Shown here one piece after another: positions 30,322-40,261 of a DNA stretch of 64,000 bases (the first letter of the stretch is position 1; each line of letters begins with the position of its first letter). The notes beneath the pieces were generated by a model. That model saw only the letters and a program-made list of their open reading frames with translations. It was not told the DNA's origin and did not search any database. The DNA is from Streptomyces diastaticus subsp. diastaticus (GTDB lineage Bacteria > Actinomycetota > Actinomycetes > Streptomycetales > Streptomycetaceae), in contig NZ_BLLN01000005.1 in NCBI RefSeq assembly GCF_011170125.1, positions 1,798,001-1,862,000 of the forward strand, written 5' to 3'. The position numbers and the translations under genes were made by a program.

Positions 30322-30541
30322 ATCCGCGCGGGAGAGTTCTGCCGGGCCCCGAAGCCCTGGTCAGGACGCCGAAGGAGCAAGTCCCTCCCTTGAATCTCTC
30401 AGGCCCCGTACCGCGCGGGCGAGGCACATCTGAAAAGCGGGCCGCTCCGTCGGCCCCACCCAAGGTGCAAGTCATGGCCGCCCGGCCGCGCGTCCGGGTG
30501 GCCGGGGCGAACCTCTCAGGTTTCGATGACAGATGGGGAGG
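30322..30541 (+). ncRNA. Tandem glycine riboswitch upstream of gcvT
   Basis: Two consecutive aptamers. The first (about 30322-30418) opens with CCGCGCGGGAGAG, has GCCGAAGGAGCAAGTC and ends TGAATCTCTCAGGC followed by the matching GCGCGG of its P1 stem. The second (about 30419-30541) has CACCCAAGGTGCAAG and CGAACCTCTCAGG followed by GATGACAGATGGGGA. These are the conserved gcvT-motif blocks, and the short linker between aptamers is typical of the cooperative type. The known role is activation of glycine cleavage genes when glycine is abundant. The gcvT start lies 42 bases beyond. Confidence 0.95.
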
Positions 30542-30582
30542 ATCGATTCCCCCTCGCCGTCATGCCCTGGGAGCGCCCGGAT

Positions 30583-31707
30583 ATGAGCCAGACCCCCCGT
30601 ACGACCGCACTCGACGCCACGCACCGGGCGCTCGGGGCCACGATGACCGACTTCGCCGGCTGGGACATGCCGCTGCGGTACGGCAGTGAGCGCGACGAGC
30701 ACCAGGCGGTACGGACCCGCGCCGGGCTGTTCGACCTCTCCCACATGGGCGAGATCACCGTGCTGGGCCCCGACGCCACCCGCTTCCTCGCCCACGCCCT
30801 GGTCGGCAACATCGCCACCGTAGGCCCCGGCCGGGCCCGCTACACGATGATCTGCCAGGAGGACGGCGGCATCCTCGACGACCTGATCGTCTACCGGCTC
30901 GGTACCGTCGAGGCCCCCGAGTTCATGGTCGTCGCCAACGCCGGCAACGCCCAGGTGGTGCTGGACGCGCTGACCGGACGGGCCGCCTCCTTCGACGTCG
31001 AGGTCCGCGACGACCGCGACGCGTACGCGCTGCTGGCCGTGCAGGGCCCCGCCTCCAGCGCGATCCTCGCCTCCCTCACCGACGCCGGCCTGGAGGAGCT
31101 GAAGTACTACGCGGGCCTGCCCGGCACCGTGGCCGGGGTCGAGGCGCTCATCGCACGGACCGGCTACACCGGCGAGGACGGCTTCGAGCTGTTCGTGGCG
31201 CCCGGTGACGCGGTGGCCCTGTGGGAGGCGCTGACCACCGCCGGGGCCGAGGCGGGGCTGGTGCCGTGCGGGCTCTCCTGCCGCGACACGCTGCGTCTGG
31301 AGGCCGGCATGCCGCTGTACGGCCACGAGCTGACGAGGGCGCTCACGCCGTTCGACGCCGGACTCGGCCGGCTGGTGAAGTTCGAGAAGGAGGGCGACTT
31401 CGTCGGCCGCGCGGCGCTGGAGAAGGCGGCCGAGGAGGCCGCCGCCCGCCCGCCCCGCACCCTGGTCGGCCTGGTCGCCGAGGGCCGCCGGGTGCCGCGC
31501 GCCGGCTACCAGGTGGTCGCGGACGGCCAGGTGATCGGCGAGGTCACCTCGGGCGCCCCCTCCCCCACCCTGGGCAAGCCGATCGCCATGGCGTACGTCG
31601 ACGCCGGCCACGCCGCGCCCGGCACGCCCGGAGTCGGCGTCGACATCCGCGGCAGCCACGAGCCGTACGAGGTCGTGGCCCTGCCCTTCTACAAGCGCCA
31701 GAAGTAG
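30583..31707 (+). CDS. gcvT: Glycine cleavage system T protein (aminomethyltransferase)
   Basis: 374 residues, ATG 30583 behind GGGAGCG. It moves the aminomethyl carbon from H protein to tetrahydrofolate, releasing ammonia. Seen: TTALDATHRALGATMTDFAGWDMPLRYG, LFDLSHMGEI, the folate-domain ARTGYTGEDGFELF with the catalytic region, GLSCRDTLRLEAGMPLYGHEL, and the C-terminal GCV_T_C barrel. First gene of the riboswitch-controlled unit with gcvH and glyA. The P protein gene is not in the window. Confidence 0.96.
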   Translation: MSQTPRTTALDATHRALGATMTDFAGWDMPLRYGSERDEHQAVRTRAGLFDLSHMGEITVLGPDATRFLAHALVGNIATVGPGRARYTMICQEDGGILDDLIVYRLGTVEAPEFMVVANAGNAQVVLDALTGRAASFDVEVRDDRDAYALLAVQGPASSAILASLTDAGLEELKYYAGLPGTVAGVEALIARTGYTGEDGFELFVAPGDAVALWEALTTAGAEAGLVPCGLSCRDTLRLEAGMPLYGHELTRALTPFDAGLGRLVKFEKEGDFVGRAALEKAAEEAAARPPRTLVGLVAEGRRVPRAGYQVVADGQVIGEVTSGAPSPTLGKPIAMAYVDAGHAAPGTPGVGVDIRGSHEPYEVVALPFYKRQK

Positions 31708-31730
31708 CCCCACGTCCCCGCGTCCCCGGG

Positions 31731-31755
31731 CGGGCCCGGCCGCGCGCCGGGCCCG
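31731..31755 (+). terminator. 10-bp hairpin between gcvT and gcvH
   Basis: CGGGCCCGGC (31731-31740) pairs with 31746-31755 over loop CGCGC, 24 bases after gcvT. It could attenuate transcription into gcvH or simply stabilise the gcvT message. Confidence 0.5.
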
Positions 31756-31840
31756 GAAGTGACGCGACGCACCCGGTCCGTCCCGGATGGCGAGACCTTC
31801 CGTTCACCAGCACACCCCCGCGTACAGGAGAATTCACCCC

Positions 31841-32218
31841 ATGAGCAACCCCCAGCAGCTGCGCTACAGCAAGGAGCACGAGTGGCTGTCGGCCGCCGAG
31901 AACGGCGTGTCGACGATCGGCATCACGGAGTACGCGGCAGGCGCGCTCGGTGACGTCGTCTACGCCCAGCTCCCGGAGGTCGGCTCCACGGTCACCGCGG
32001 GCGAGACCTGCGGCGAGCTGGAGTCGACCAAGTCGGTCAGCGATCTGTACTCCCCCGTCTCCGGTGAGATCACCGAGATCAACGAGGACGTCGTGAACGA
32101 CCCGTCGCTGGTGAACACCGCCCCCTTCGAGGGCGGCTGGCTGTTCAAGGTGCGCGTCACCGAGGAGCCGGACGATCTGCTCTCGGCCGACGCGTACACC
32201 GAGTTCTCCGGCAACTGA
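31841..32218 (+). CDS. gcvH: Glycine cleavage system H protein
   Basis: 125 residues, ATG 31841 with CAGGAG upstream. The lipoyl carrier: EHEWLS near the start, [18 protein letters not shown], and lipoyl lysine K64 in [12 protein letters not shown]. It shuttles the aminomethyl group among P, T and L proteins. Followed 19 bases later by glyA. Confidence 0.97.
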   Translation: MSNPQQLRYSKEHEWLSAAENGVSTIGITEYAAGALGDVVYAQLPEVGSTVTAGETCGELESTKSVSDLYSPVSGEITEINEDVVNDPSLVNTAPFEGGWLFKVRVTEEPDDLLSADAYTEFSGN

Positions 32219-32237
32219 GACCACCCCAGGGACTGTG

Positions 32238-33509
32238 ATGTCTTCGAAGTCGCTTCTGAACGCCCCCCTCCACGAGCTCGACCCGGACGTCGCCGCCGCC
32301 GTCGACGCCGAGCTGCTCCGTCAGCAGTCCACGCTCGAGATGATCGCCTCGGAGAACTTCGCTCCGGTCGCCGTCATGGAGGCGCAGGGCTCCGTCCTCA
32401 CCAACAAGTACGCCGAGGGCTACCCCGGCCGCCGCTACTACGGCGGCTGCGAGCACGTCGACGTGATCGAGAAGATCGCCATCGACCGCATCAAGGAGCT
32501 GTTCGGCGCCGAGGCGGCCAACGTCCAGCCGCACTCCGGTGCGCAGGCCAACGCCGCCGCGATGTTCGCGCTGCTGAAGCCGGGCGACACGATCATGGGC
32601 CTGGACCTGGCCCACGGCGGTCACCTGACCCACGGCATGAAGATCAACTTCTCCGGCAAGCTCTACAACGTGGTCGCCTACCACGTCGACGCCGAGAGCG
32701 GTCAGGTCGACATGGCCGAGGTCGAGCGGCTCGCCAAGGAGTCCCGCCCGAAGCTGATCGTGGCCGGCTGGTCGGCCTACCCGCGCCAGCTGGACTTCGC
32801 CGCCTTCCGCAGGATCGCGGACGAGGTCGGGGCGTACCTGATGGTGGACATGGCGCACTTCGCCGGGCTGGTGGCGGCCGGGCTGCACCCCTCGCCGGTG
32901 CCGCACGCGCACGTCGTCACCACCACCACACACAAGACGCTGGGCGGCCCGCGCGGCGGCGTCATCCTCTCCACCGCCGACCTGGCCAAGAAGATCAACT
33001 CCGCGGTCTTCCCCGGCCAGCAGGGCGGTCCGCTGGAGCACGTGGTGGCCGCCAAGGCCGTCGCGTTCAAGGTCGCGGCCTCCGAGGAGTTCAAGGAGCG
33101 CCAGCACCGCACCGTCGAGGGTGCCCGCATCCTCGCCGAACGCCTCATCCAGCCCGACGTCACCGACCACGGCGTCTCGGTCCTCTCCGGCGGCACCGAC
33201 GTCCACCTGGTCCTGGTCGACCTGCGGATGAGCGAGCTGGACGGGCAGCAGGCGGAGGACCGCCTCCACGAGGTCGGCATCACCGTCAACCGCAACGCCG
33301 TCCCGAACGACCCCCGGCCTCCGATGGTCACCTCGGGTCTGCGCATCGGCACCCCGGCGCTGGCCACCCGCGGCTTCGAGGCGGAGGACTTCGCCGAGGT
33401 CGCCGACATCATCGCCGAGGCCCTCAAGCCCTCCTACGAGGCCGAGGCGCTGAAGGCGCGGGTCACCGCCCTCGCCGAGAAGCACCCGCTGTACACCGGA
33501 CTCAAGTAG
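32238..33509 (+). CDS. glyA: Serine hydroxymethyltransferase
   Basis: 423 residues from ATG 32238 (AGGGA six bases upstream; a GTG three bases earlier is less well spaced). Interconverts serine and glycine with tetrahydrofolate and PLP. PLP lysine K233 lies in [25 protein letters not shown] and [13 protein letters not shown] are also typical. It completes a glycine-to-serine route with GcvT and GcvH, feeding the serine dehydratase gene that follows. Two strong hairpins end the transcript. Confidence 0.97.
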   Translation: MSSKSLLNAPLHELDPDVAAAVDAELLRQQSTLEMIASENFAPVAVMEAQGSVLTNKYAEGYPGRRYYGGCEHVDVIEKIAIDRIKELFGAEAANVQPHSGAQANAAAMFALLKPGDTIMGLDLAHGGHLTHGMKINFSGKLYNVVAYHVDAESGQVDMAEVERLAKESRPKLIVAGWSAYPRQLDFAAFRRIADEVGAYLMVDMAHFAGLVAAGLHPSPVPHAHVVTTTTHKTLGGPRGGVILSTADLAKKINSAVFPGQQGGPLEHVVAAKAVAFKVAASEEFKERQHRTVEGARILAERLIQPDVTDHGVSVLSGGTDVHLVLVDLRMSELDGQQAEDRLHEVGITVNRNAVPNDPRPPMVTSGLRIGTPALATRGFEAEDFAEVADIIAEALKPSYEAEALKARVTALAEKHPLYTGLK

Positions 33510-33513
33510 TCCG

Positions 33514-33542
33514 GACGCCGGCGGTACACCCCCGCCGGCGTC
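33514..33542 (+). terminator. First terminator hairpin after glyA
   Basis: GACGCCGGCGG (33514-33524) pairs with 33532-33542 over a 7-base loop, four bases past the glyA stop. Confidence 0.7.
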
Positions 33543-33556
33543 GCACCGCGCACACT

Positions 33557-33594
33557 GGAGGGTGCGGGTCCGCTTTCGTCGGCCCGCACCCTCC
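33557..33594 (+). terminator. Second terminator hairpin after glyA
   Basis: GGAGGGTGCGGG (33557-33568) pairs with 33583-33594 over a 14-base loop with a few T residues. A third short stem, GGGACCC/GGGTCCC (33604-33620), follows. Together they isolate glyA from sdaA. Confidence 0.7.
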
Positions 33595-33673
33595 GCCGCG
33601 CCCGGGACCCCGCGGGTCCCGCGCCCCTGCCCCTCCGGCGGACAGCGCCGTCCGCCTCCCGCTAGGAGTTCCT

Positions 33674-35052
<1,379 letters not shown>

Positions 35053-35056
<4 letters not shown>

Positions 35057-35487
35057 GCAGAGCGGCCCTGACCAGCGCGTTCGTGTCTTTCAGCGCGGTC
35101 AGGGCCTTCCCTTCCCGCACGGCGAGAAGTCCCGGGAACCTCCCTGGGGCAGACGTGGAGGCCCCTGAGAAGTCCCTGGGAAGCCAGCAGCAACAGGTGC
35201 GTGCGGTTCCGGGCTCCGGTCTTCGCGCGTATCCGGCGCACGTAGGTGTCCACGGTGTGCAGGCTGACGTCCATGCGCCGGGCGATCTCCCTGTAGGTGG
35301 CTCCGCGCGCGATATGCCCGAGCACTTCCCTTTCCCGGCTACTGGCAGTACAGACAACTTCCCGCAGCCTTTCGATCAAGCAGCCGGGGGGTCCTTCTCC
35401 GCATGGTTCCCGCGTTCCGCAATCAGCTGGACCACCGCCCCCGGACCTCCCCACGGGCCGGGCCGCCCCCGCGTACGCGCAGGTCAT
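35053..35487 (-). CDS. Small LuxR/NarL-type HTH regulator coupled to a secreted peptide gene
   Basis: 144 residues from ATG 35487, which overlaps the stop of the peptide gene (ATGA), so translation is probably coupled. Residues about 47-105 form a LuxR-type helix-turn-helix: [47 protein letters not shown]. No receiver or ligand-binding domain is present; the first 45 residues are Gly/Cys-rich and unlike any domain I know. The tail of about 35 residues is polar and basic. The 3' end shares four bases with the sdaA stop. G+C is lower than in neighbouring genes. Probably controls its own two-gene unit, perhaps through the inverted repeat at 35687-35702. Confidence 0.75.
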
Positions 35488-35642
35488 CGCGGGACGCAAC
35501 CCCAACCGCTGTCGTCGGCCGGCGCGATGGAGGAAGACGCCAGAGTGCCGGCACCACCGGTATCGGCGGCAGCGGTGCCGGCGACACCGCCGATCGTCAG
35601 CGCACAGAGAAAAGCGACCACGAACACACGGGCAGACTTCAT
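35484..35642 (-). CDS. Secreted 52-residue peptide precursor
   Basis: ATG 35642, with GGGAG five bases from it; another ATG three bases upstream is too close to the ribosome site. Residues 1-26 are a clear Sec signal (MKSARVFVVAFLCALTIGG, then an AxA site in AGTAAA). The predicted mature part is about 26 residues, Gly/Ser/Ala-rich, then acidic, ending [10 protein letters not shown] with one Cys. The stop overlaps the start of the LuxR-type gene. A cassette of exported peptide plus HTH regulator suggests signalling, but no receptor is seen and this is inference. G+C at the start is about 52% over 35641-35700, far below average. Confidence 0.7.
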   Translation of the reverse strand: MKSARVFVVAFLCALTIGGVAGTAAADTGGAGTLASSSIAPADDSGWGCVPR

Positions 35643-35686
35643 CATTTCTCCCAGAGATCGGAGCAAGGAATGCTCGAAGGGTTTCC

Positions 35687-35702
35687 GCCGCAATTTTGCG
35701 GC
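35687..35702 (-). promoter_or_regulatory. Inverted-repeat operator candidate before the peptide-LuxR cassette
   Basis: GCCGCAA-TT-TTGCGGC, a perfect 7-bp inverted repeat with a 2-bp spacer, 45-60 bases upstream of the peptide start codon. It lies in an AT-richer pocket suited to a promoter, and is a candidate binding site for the coupled LuxR-type protein. Confidence 0.5.
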
Positions 35703-36020
35703 CACCCCCTTCTGCGGTTCCAGAATGGCGGGCACCCGCCCCGTGATCCACAGACGGAGCCATTCACCAAGTTCCCTGGCATCAAAACGGGGGAGTGCAC
35801 GAAACGCCCATGCGGTACGAAATTGAGCCAGACCCGGCGCTGACCATCGCGTGCCTTCGGCTTCGCCGCTCCAGGGTGAGGGCGGCTCGTCCGGGTGTCG
35901 ACGGCATACGGCCGTTGCCGCTTCTCGCGCCGGACGCCCTGCCTCGCCGGCATGGTGAAGGCTCCCCGGCTGGACCCCCTCGGGCACGGCGGTTGCCTGT
36001 GCGGAGTCAGCGGGCACTCG
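35703..36020. other. Region upstream of the peptide cassette, no supportable gene
   Basis: About 320 bases. Frames are open on both strands but show no family, no ribosome site and no consistent codon bias. The first 130 bases are lower in G+C and probably contain the cassette promoter. The rest may be decayed sdaA-related sequence leading into the recognisable remnant. Confidence 0.4.
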
Positions 36021-36275
36021 ATGCGGAAGGTCTCCCTCGACCGCGACGTCCGCTCCGCACCCGGTGCGGGGCAACGACGACTCGCCGCGATGGACTCCTG
36101 CCTTCGGGCCCCTCCGAGCCGCGACTCCCGGAGAGTCCCCACAGGCGCGGCTCGCCCCTCCGCCTTCCCCGGACATGCCGGCCGAGGGGGCACAGCGCGA
36201 CAAGGGGCCGACGTGCCCGTGACGTACAAGGAGACGGCGCGCGGCGGGCCGGCGGTGCAGATCGTCGAGTGCTGA
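36021..36275 (+). pseudogene. Remnant of a second sdaA 3' end
   Basis: Two blocks match the end of intact sdaA. Block 1, 36027-36041, is identical over 15 bases to 34943-34957 (Lys-Val-Ser-Leu-Asp). Block 2, 36210-36275, aligns without gaps to 34991-35056, about 51 of 66 bases identical by hand, and encodes [18 protein letters not shown] then TGA; most differences are third-position or conservative. The spacing between the blocks is 135 bases longer than in sdaA. No other part of the gene can be recognised. This is an sdaA scrap, either from an old duplication or left at a junction where foreign DNA entered. Confidence 0.7.
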
Positions 36276-37040
36276 GGCCACCGCGAGGCGCGCGCCCGGC
36301 GGGGCCCAGCCGTTCCGTACGGTGATGTCGCCGTTGCTGGTGCGCACCTCCGGTGCGAACTCGCCGGCCGGGTCGTGCGGGACCTCGACGGTGCGGCCGC
36401 CGTCGACCGAGTCGGCGGCCGCCCGGTGACCGGCCCGGGGGACGGTGAGGGTGACGGCCCCGTCGGCGGTCTCGGCCCGGATGCCGGCGGGGGTGTCCGG
36501 GGGGCCAGGTCGATCCTGCCGTTGGTGGTCCGGGCGCTGATCCGGTCACCTCCGATGCCCTTGCCGTCGATGCGGCCGTTGGTGGTCCGCGTTGGGACGG
36601 TGCCGGTCCCCGTCCAGCTCGACCCCGCCGGAGCCCGTGCTCACCTCGACCTCTCCGACCCGGGCCGGGCGGACGGCACCGCCGGAGACCTCACCGCTGA
36701 CCGGGAGACCGGCGGGGACGTCGGCGGCGTACTCGACGGAGCAGCGGGTGCCGCAGCCGCCGAGGATCAGGACGCGGCCCTCGATCCGGTGGGTGGCGCC
36801 CTCGGGCCGCTCGCCCTGGAAGGGGACTGTGCGGCGCAACCGGTGGGAGCCGTTCTCGACGCCGCCGACCGTGACGCCGCCGGCGCGGTCGTCGAGGCGC
36901 ACCGAGGTGATCGCGCCGGAGAGGGCGCCGTCGTCCTCGTAGTTCCTGCTCTCCTCGACACCGCAGGAGGTGAGCGAGGCGGCGACGAGGGCGAGGCCGG
37001 ACGCGGCGAGGAGCCGGAGGCCGTGGGGTGACTGACGCGT
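36276..37040 (-). pseudogene. Broken DUF4097 beta-repeat lipoprotein gene
   Basis: Reading down the reverse strand from 37040: a lipoprotein signal ending in SLTSCG, then beta-repeats typical of DUF4097 adhesin-like proteins. Three lesions are visible. The natural start position reads ACG, seven bases after GAGGGG, where ATG is expected. After VSTGSGGVELDG (near 36610) the frame slips; family-like sequence (VPTRTTNGRIDGKGIGG) resumes in another frame, fitted by a 2-base loss. Near 36505, in a run of six C, one base more is needed to continue into PDTPAGIRAETADGAVTL and RTSNGDITVRNG. The original stop is not recognisable and the last frame runs on into the sdaA remnant. The C-run slip could be a sequencing error, but three defects together indicate a pseudogene. 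Confidence 0.75.
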
Positions 37041-37205
37041 GAAGGCCCCTCGGTCGTGGTGAACGGCCCCGCGCGGGCACAGCGAGCGCGCCGGTCCGGC
37101 CCGCGGACCGGCGCTCGGCACGCCACGACGTCAGCGGGCCGTGCTCACCGTCCTCCGGGGCGCACCCCCGGTCCCGGACGCGGGCCACCGGCACCGCCGT
37201 CGTCC

Positions 37206-38006
37206 TCAGGGCTTGCGCGCCGCCCCCACGTACGCCCCGCTGTGGACGCCGCCCTGGCCCTCCACGGGCTCGCCCAGCTCGGGGTGCCACTCCTCGGCCG
37301 CGACGAGGCCGGGGGCGACGATGTCGAGGCCGTCGAAGAACCGGGCGAACCGTTCCCGGGTGCGCATCTCCATGGTGACACCGCCCGCCCGGTACATCTC
37401 GTGGACCTTGCGGGACGCCTCCTCGGGATGGAAGTCGGGGGTGAGGTGGGAGAGGACCAGATAGCTGCCGGTGGCGAGGCGGGCGGTCAGCTCCTCGACG
37501 AGCCGGTAGGCACCGTCCTCGTCGGAGAGGAAGTGGAGGAGGGCGTTGAGGGAGAGGGCGACGGGCCGGCCGAAGTCGAGGACGGCGGCGGCCTCGTCGA
37601 GGATGCGGGAGGTCTCCCGGGCGTCGGCCTGGACGTAGCCGAGGGCGCCCTGAGGGGTGCCGTGCAGCAGGGCCTGGGCGTGGGCGAGGACGACGGGGTC
37701 GTTGTCGCAGTAGACGACGCGGGCCTCGGGGGCGAGCCGCTGAGCGGCCTGGTGGAGGTTGGGCTCGGTGGGGATGCCGGTGCCGATGTCCAGGAACTGG
37801 CGGACGCCCTGTCCGGCGAGCCAGCGGGTGGCGCGCAGGGTGAAGGCCCGGTTCATGCGCGCCATCACGGGGATGACCGGGGCGAACTCGGTCAGCCGCC
37901 GTCCGAGTTCCTCGTCGGGCGGGTAGTTGTCCTTGCCGCCGAGGTACCAGTCGTAGAGGCGGGCGGGGTGGGGCTTGCTGGTGTCGATCTGCGGGGTCTG
38001 GGTCAT
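37206..38006 (-). CDS. SAM-dependent methyltransferase, DUF574/SAV2177 family, intact copy
   Basis: 266 residues, ATG 38006. Seen: HPARLYDWYLGGKDNYPPDEE at 13-33 (family signature), SAM motif I FLDIGTGIPT, acidic motif II YCDNDPVVLAHA, YVQADARE, and motif IV-like ALSLNALLHFL. The family is greatly expanded in Streptomyces and its substrates are mostly unknown. A second, decayed-looking paralogue lies immediately upstream on the same strand, 45 bases away. Confidence 0.9.
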   Translation of the reverse strand: MTQTPQIDTSKPHPARLYDWYLGGKDNYPPDEELGRRLTEFAPVIPVMARMNRAFTLRATRWLAGQGVRQFLDIGTGIPTEPNLHQAAQRLAPEARVVYCDNDPVVLAHAQALLHGTPQGALGYVQADARETSRILDEAAAVLDFGRPVALSLNALLHFLSDEDGAYRLVEELTARLATGSYLVLSHLTPDFHPEEASRKVHEMYRAGGVTMEMRTRERFARFFDGLDIVAPGLVAAEEWHPELGEPVEGQGGVHSGAYVGAARKP

Positions 38007-38051
38007 GGTGGCGGGTCTCCGTCCAGGGGTTCTCGTGCGGGGCGGGGAGGT

Positions 38052-38903
38052 TCAGGGTTCGCGGGCCACCGCCGCGTACGGCGGGAGCCGGGCCGGGAGC
38101 GTGCCGGCGGCGGCCGGTTCCGGGTGCGGGTGCGGGTGCGGGTGCGGGCAGGAGACGACGCCGGGCTCCCGCCGTTCCCGGCCGCCCAGGAAAGCGGCGG
38201 CCCCGGCGGCGGTCCGGGCCGTGACCGGCGGTGCGGCGCGGGCGTGGGCTTGGGCGTGGGCGTGGGCGTTCCAGAAGGCCACGGCCTCGGCGTCGGCGGT
38301 GCCTCCGAGGTCGAGGGCGGCGTGGCTGCCGGCGGGGACCGCCGCGACCAGGCGGCGGACGACGCGCCGGGCCTCGGCGGCGCCGGGGGCGAAGACGGGG
38401 ACGCCGGGCAGCGGCACCGCCACCGGCCGGGAGAAGGGCGGGGTGCGGGCGGCACCGGCGAGGACGGCCGGGTCGCGGACCTCGGCTTCGAGGCAGGCGG
38501 TGGCGCCGTCGGGGGGCCCGGCGAGGAGGGCGCCGGCGTGGGTGGGGGCCCGGTCGCCGTCGACGTGGACGACGCGGGCTGCGGGCGTGACGCGCCGGGC
38601 GGCCTCGCGGGTGTGGTCGACGGCCGGCGCCCCGCTGCCGAGGCCGGGGAACTGGACGACGCCCGTCTCGCGCGCCAGGTGGGTCACGGCACGCCCGAGG
38701 AAGGCGCGGTCGGCCCGCGCGACGTCCCGGACGCCTGGGCGGCGGGCCGCGACGCGCTCGCCGGCCGGAGCGTCGAGGGCGTGGTGCTCCCCGCCACCGG
38801 GCCAGTGGTCCCGGACCCGCGCGTCGAGGGCGACCCGCCGCGCGTCCTGGGAGGCCCACGCGCTGCCCGCGTCCGCGCGGTTCCCGCCGTCGTCACGCAC
38901 CAC
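38052..38903 (-). CDS. DUF574-like methyltransferase paralogue with eroded SAM motifs
   Basis: 283 residues from GTG 38903 (a GTG at 38900 is equally possible). It aligns along its first 190 residues with the intact copy downstream, but key sites differ: LGG-D becomes PGGGEH, FLDIGTG-IPT becomes FPGLGSGAPA (Asp lost), YCDNDPVV becomes HVDGDRAPT. The C-terminal third differs and holds repeated Ala-His and Pro-His pairs (a PH run near residue 250). It may be a non-methylating relative or a duplicate in decay; the frame is still open. It is divergent from the LysR gene. Confidence 0.65.
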   Translation of the reverse strand: MVRDDGGNRADAGSAWASQDARRVALDARVRDHWPGGGEHHALDAPAGERVAARRPGVRDVARADRAFLGRAVTHLARETGVVQFPGLGSGAPAVDHTREAARRVTPAARVVHVDGDRAPTHAGALLAGPPDGATACLEAEVRDPAVLAGAARTPPFSRPVAVPLPGVPVFAPGAAEARRVVRRLVAAVPAGSHAALDLGGTADAEAVAFWNAHAHAQAHARAAPPVTARTAAGAAAFLGGRERREPGVVSCPHPHPHPHPEPAAAGTLPARLPPYAAVAREP

Positions 38904-39199
38904 ACCACCCCTTCCGCCTCGTCGGTCCCCGCGGTGCCGCGCGGGTGGGTCCCATCATGGCGGACGGGTCAACTCGGCGGGTCCGCAGATGGGTTGCTGC
39001 CCTTTGGGGTGGCGCCCCACCGTTCCGCGGCCCCGGCGGTTCGTACCGTTGTCGACGCGGTCGATGGTGCCCGTGACCGGGATGTGCTTCCCTGCACGCG
39101 CCACCGGACGTACGTTCTCCTTCCCGGGCCCGCCTCCCTGTCCGGCGGCACGGCCGGTGTCCGGGTCCGGGCCCGTACGGAGCAGGGAGGCGCCAAGCG

Positions 39200-40261
39200 A
39201 TGAGCCGGACTTCTGATGACCGCCACGGCCGGTCGCGCGCCGGCCGCCGGGCCGCCGGGGCGGGCGTCGAGAGGGCCGCCGACGACCCGGCGGGCGGCCT
39301 GCGCGGGTACGCCCTGGACCTGCTGGTGGTCTTCGCGGTCCTGCTGCGGGAGCGGAACGTCACCCGGGCCGCCGAGCAGCACATGTCCCGGGCGGCGGTG
39401 AGCGCGGCCCTCGGACGGCTGCGAAAGCTCTTCGGTGACCCGCTCCCCGTCCGGCCGCCCGGCGGGGCGGCACCGCCGCGGGCACCGGGCCTCGCGGCCC
39501 CGGCCCGCGAGGGACTGGCCAGTCCGAAGACGGCCGTCGCCGGAGAGCCGGCGTTCGGCCCGGCGCGGGACGCGGCCGTCTTCCGGCCCGGCGTCTCCGA
39601 CGGCCTGGAGGCGCTGCTGCCGCCGGGGCTGATCGCGACGGTGAGGGCGGCGAGCCCGGCCTCCTCGGCCTTCTGCCTCCCGGCCGGCCGGACGACCGAC
39701 GCCGCCCTCCTCACCGCCGGCGAGGTCCAGATCGGCGTCGCCGCGTGCGCCGCCCGGGGCCCGGACATCCGCGGCCGCACCCTCGTCGCATCGGGGCACG
39801 CCTGCCTCTGGGACCCGGTGGCGGCCGGAGGCGCGGACCCCCTCACCCGTGCCGAGCACCTCGCGCCGCCGCACGTGACGATCTCGGCCGACGGCACGCG
39901 CGGCATCGTCGGCGACGTGCTGGACGCCGAGAACCTGACCCGGCGCCGGGTCGTCCCGACGGCCCACTTCGCCACGGCGCCGCTGCTGCCCGCCGGTACG
40001 GCGTCGGTGGCGACCCTGCCCCGGCACGCCGCCGAGGTCCTCGCCGGCCGCTTCGGCCTCCAGGTGTGCGCACGACCCGTACCACTCCCCCGGTTCACCG
40101 TCTCGGCGCTCTGGCACCAGGGCAGCGCCGCGGATCCCCGGGTCCGCTGGCTGGTGGAGCCCCGGTGCGGGCCGGCCCGCACGCTGATGCCGCCGCCCGG
40201 CGGCATCAGCTCCCCCGCGCCCCGTGACGGGGCGCCCGACAGGAACGGAGACCCCTCATGA
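39200..40261 (+). CDS. LysR-family-like regulator overlapping a nitrilase gene
   Basis: 353 residues, ATG 39200 with GGGAGG upstream. A 40-residue disordered Arg/Ala N-terminal extension precedes a winged-helix domain: LDLLVVFAVLLRERNVTRAAEQHMSRAAVSAALGRLRKLFGD, the LysR HTH with linker helix. The ligand-binding part (about 115-330) follows the LysR plan only loosely (GVAACAARGP, HVTISADGT, TLPRHAAEVLAGRFGL). The last codons overlap the nitrilase start (ATGA), so both are probably made from one message. LysR proteins usually bind divergent promoters; the 296 bases before this gene face the methyltransferase paralogues. Confidence 0.85.
   Translation: MSRTSDDRHGRSRAGRRAAGAGVERAADDPAGGLRGYALDLLVVFAVLLRERNVTRAAEQHMSRAAVSAALGRLRKLFGDPLPVRPPGGAAPPRAPGLAAPAREGLASPKTAVAGEPAFGPARDAAVFRPGVSDGLEALLPPGLIATVRAASPASSAFCLPAGRTTDAALLTAGEVQIGVAACAARGPDIRGRTLVASGHACLWDPVAAGGADPLTRAEHLAPPHVTISADGTRGIVGDVLDAENLTRRRVVPTAHFATAPLLPAGTASVATLPRHAAEVLAGRFGLQVCARPVPLPRFTVSALWHQGSAADPRVRWLVEPRCGPARTLMPPPGGISSPAPRDGAPDRNGDPS

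Noticed and set aside
30137..30475. Reverse-strand frame across the glycine riboswitch
   Set aside because: It lies antisense to a well-conserved RNA element and has no ribosome site or family.
36500..36620. Programmed frameshifting in the DUF4097 gene
   Set aside because: Two slips of different size without slippery heptamer or pseudoknot, plus a missing start codon, fit decay better.
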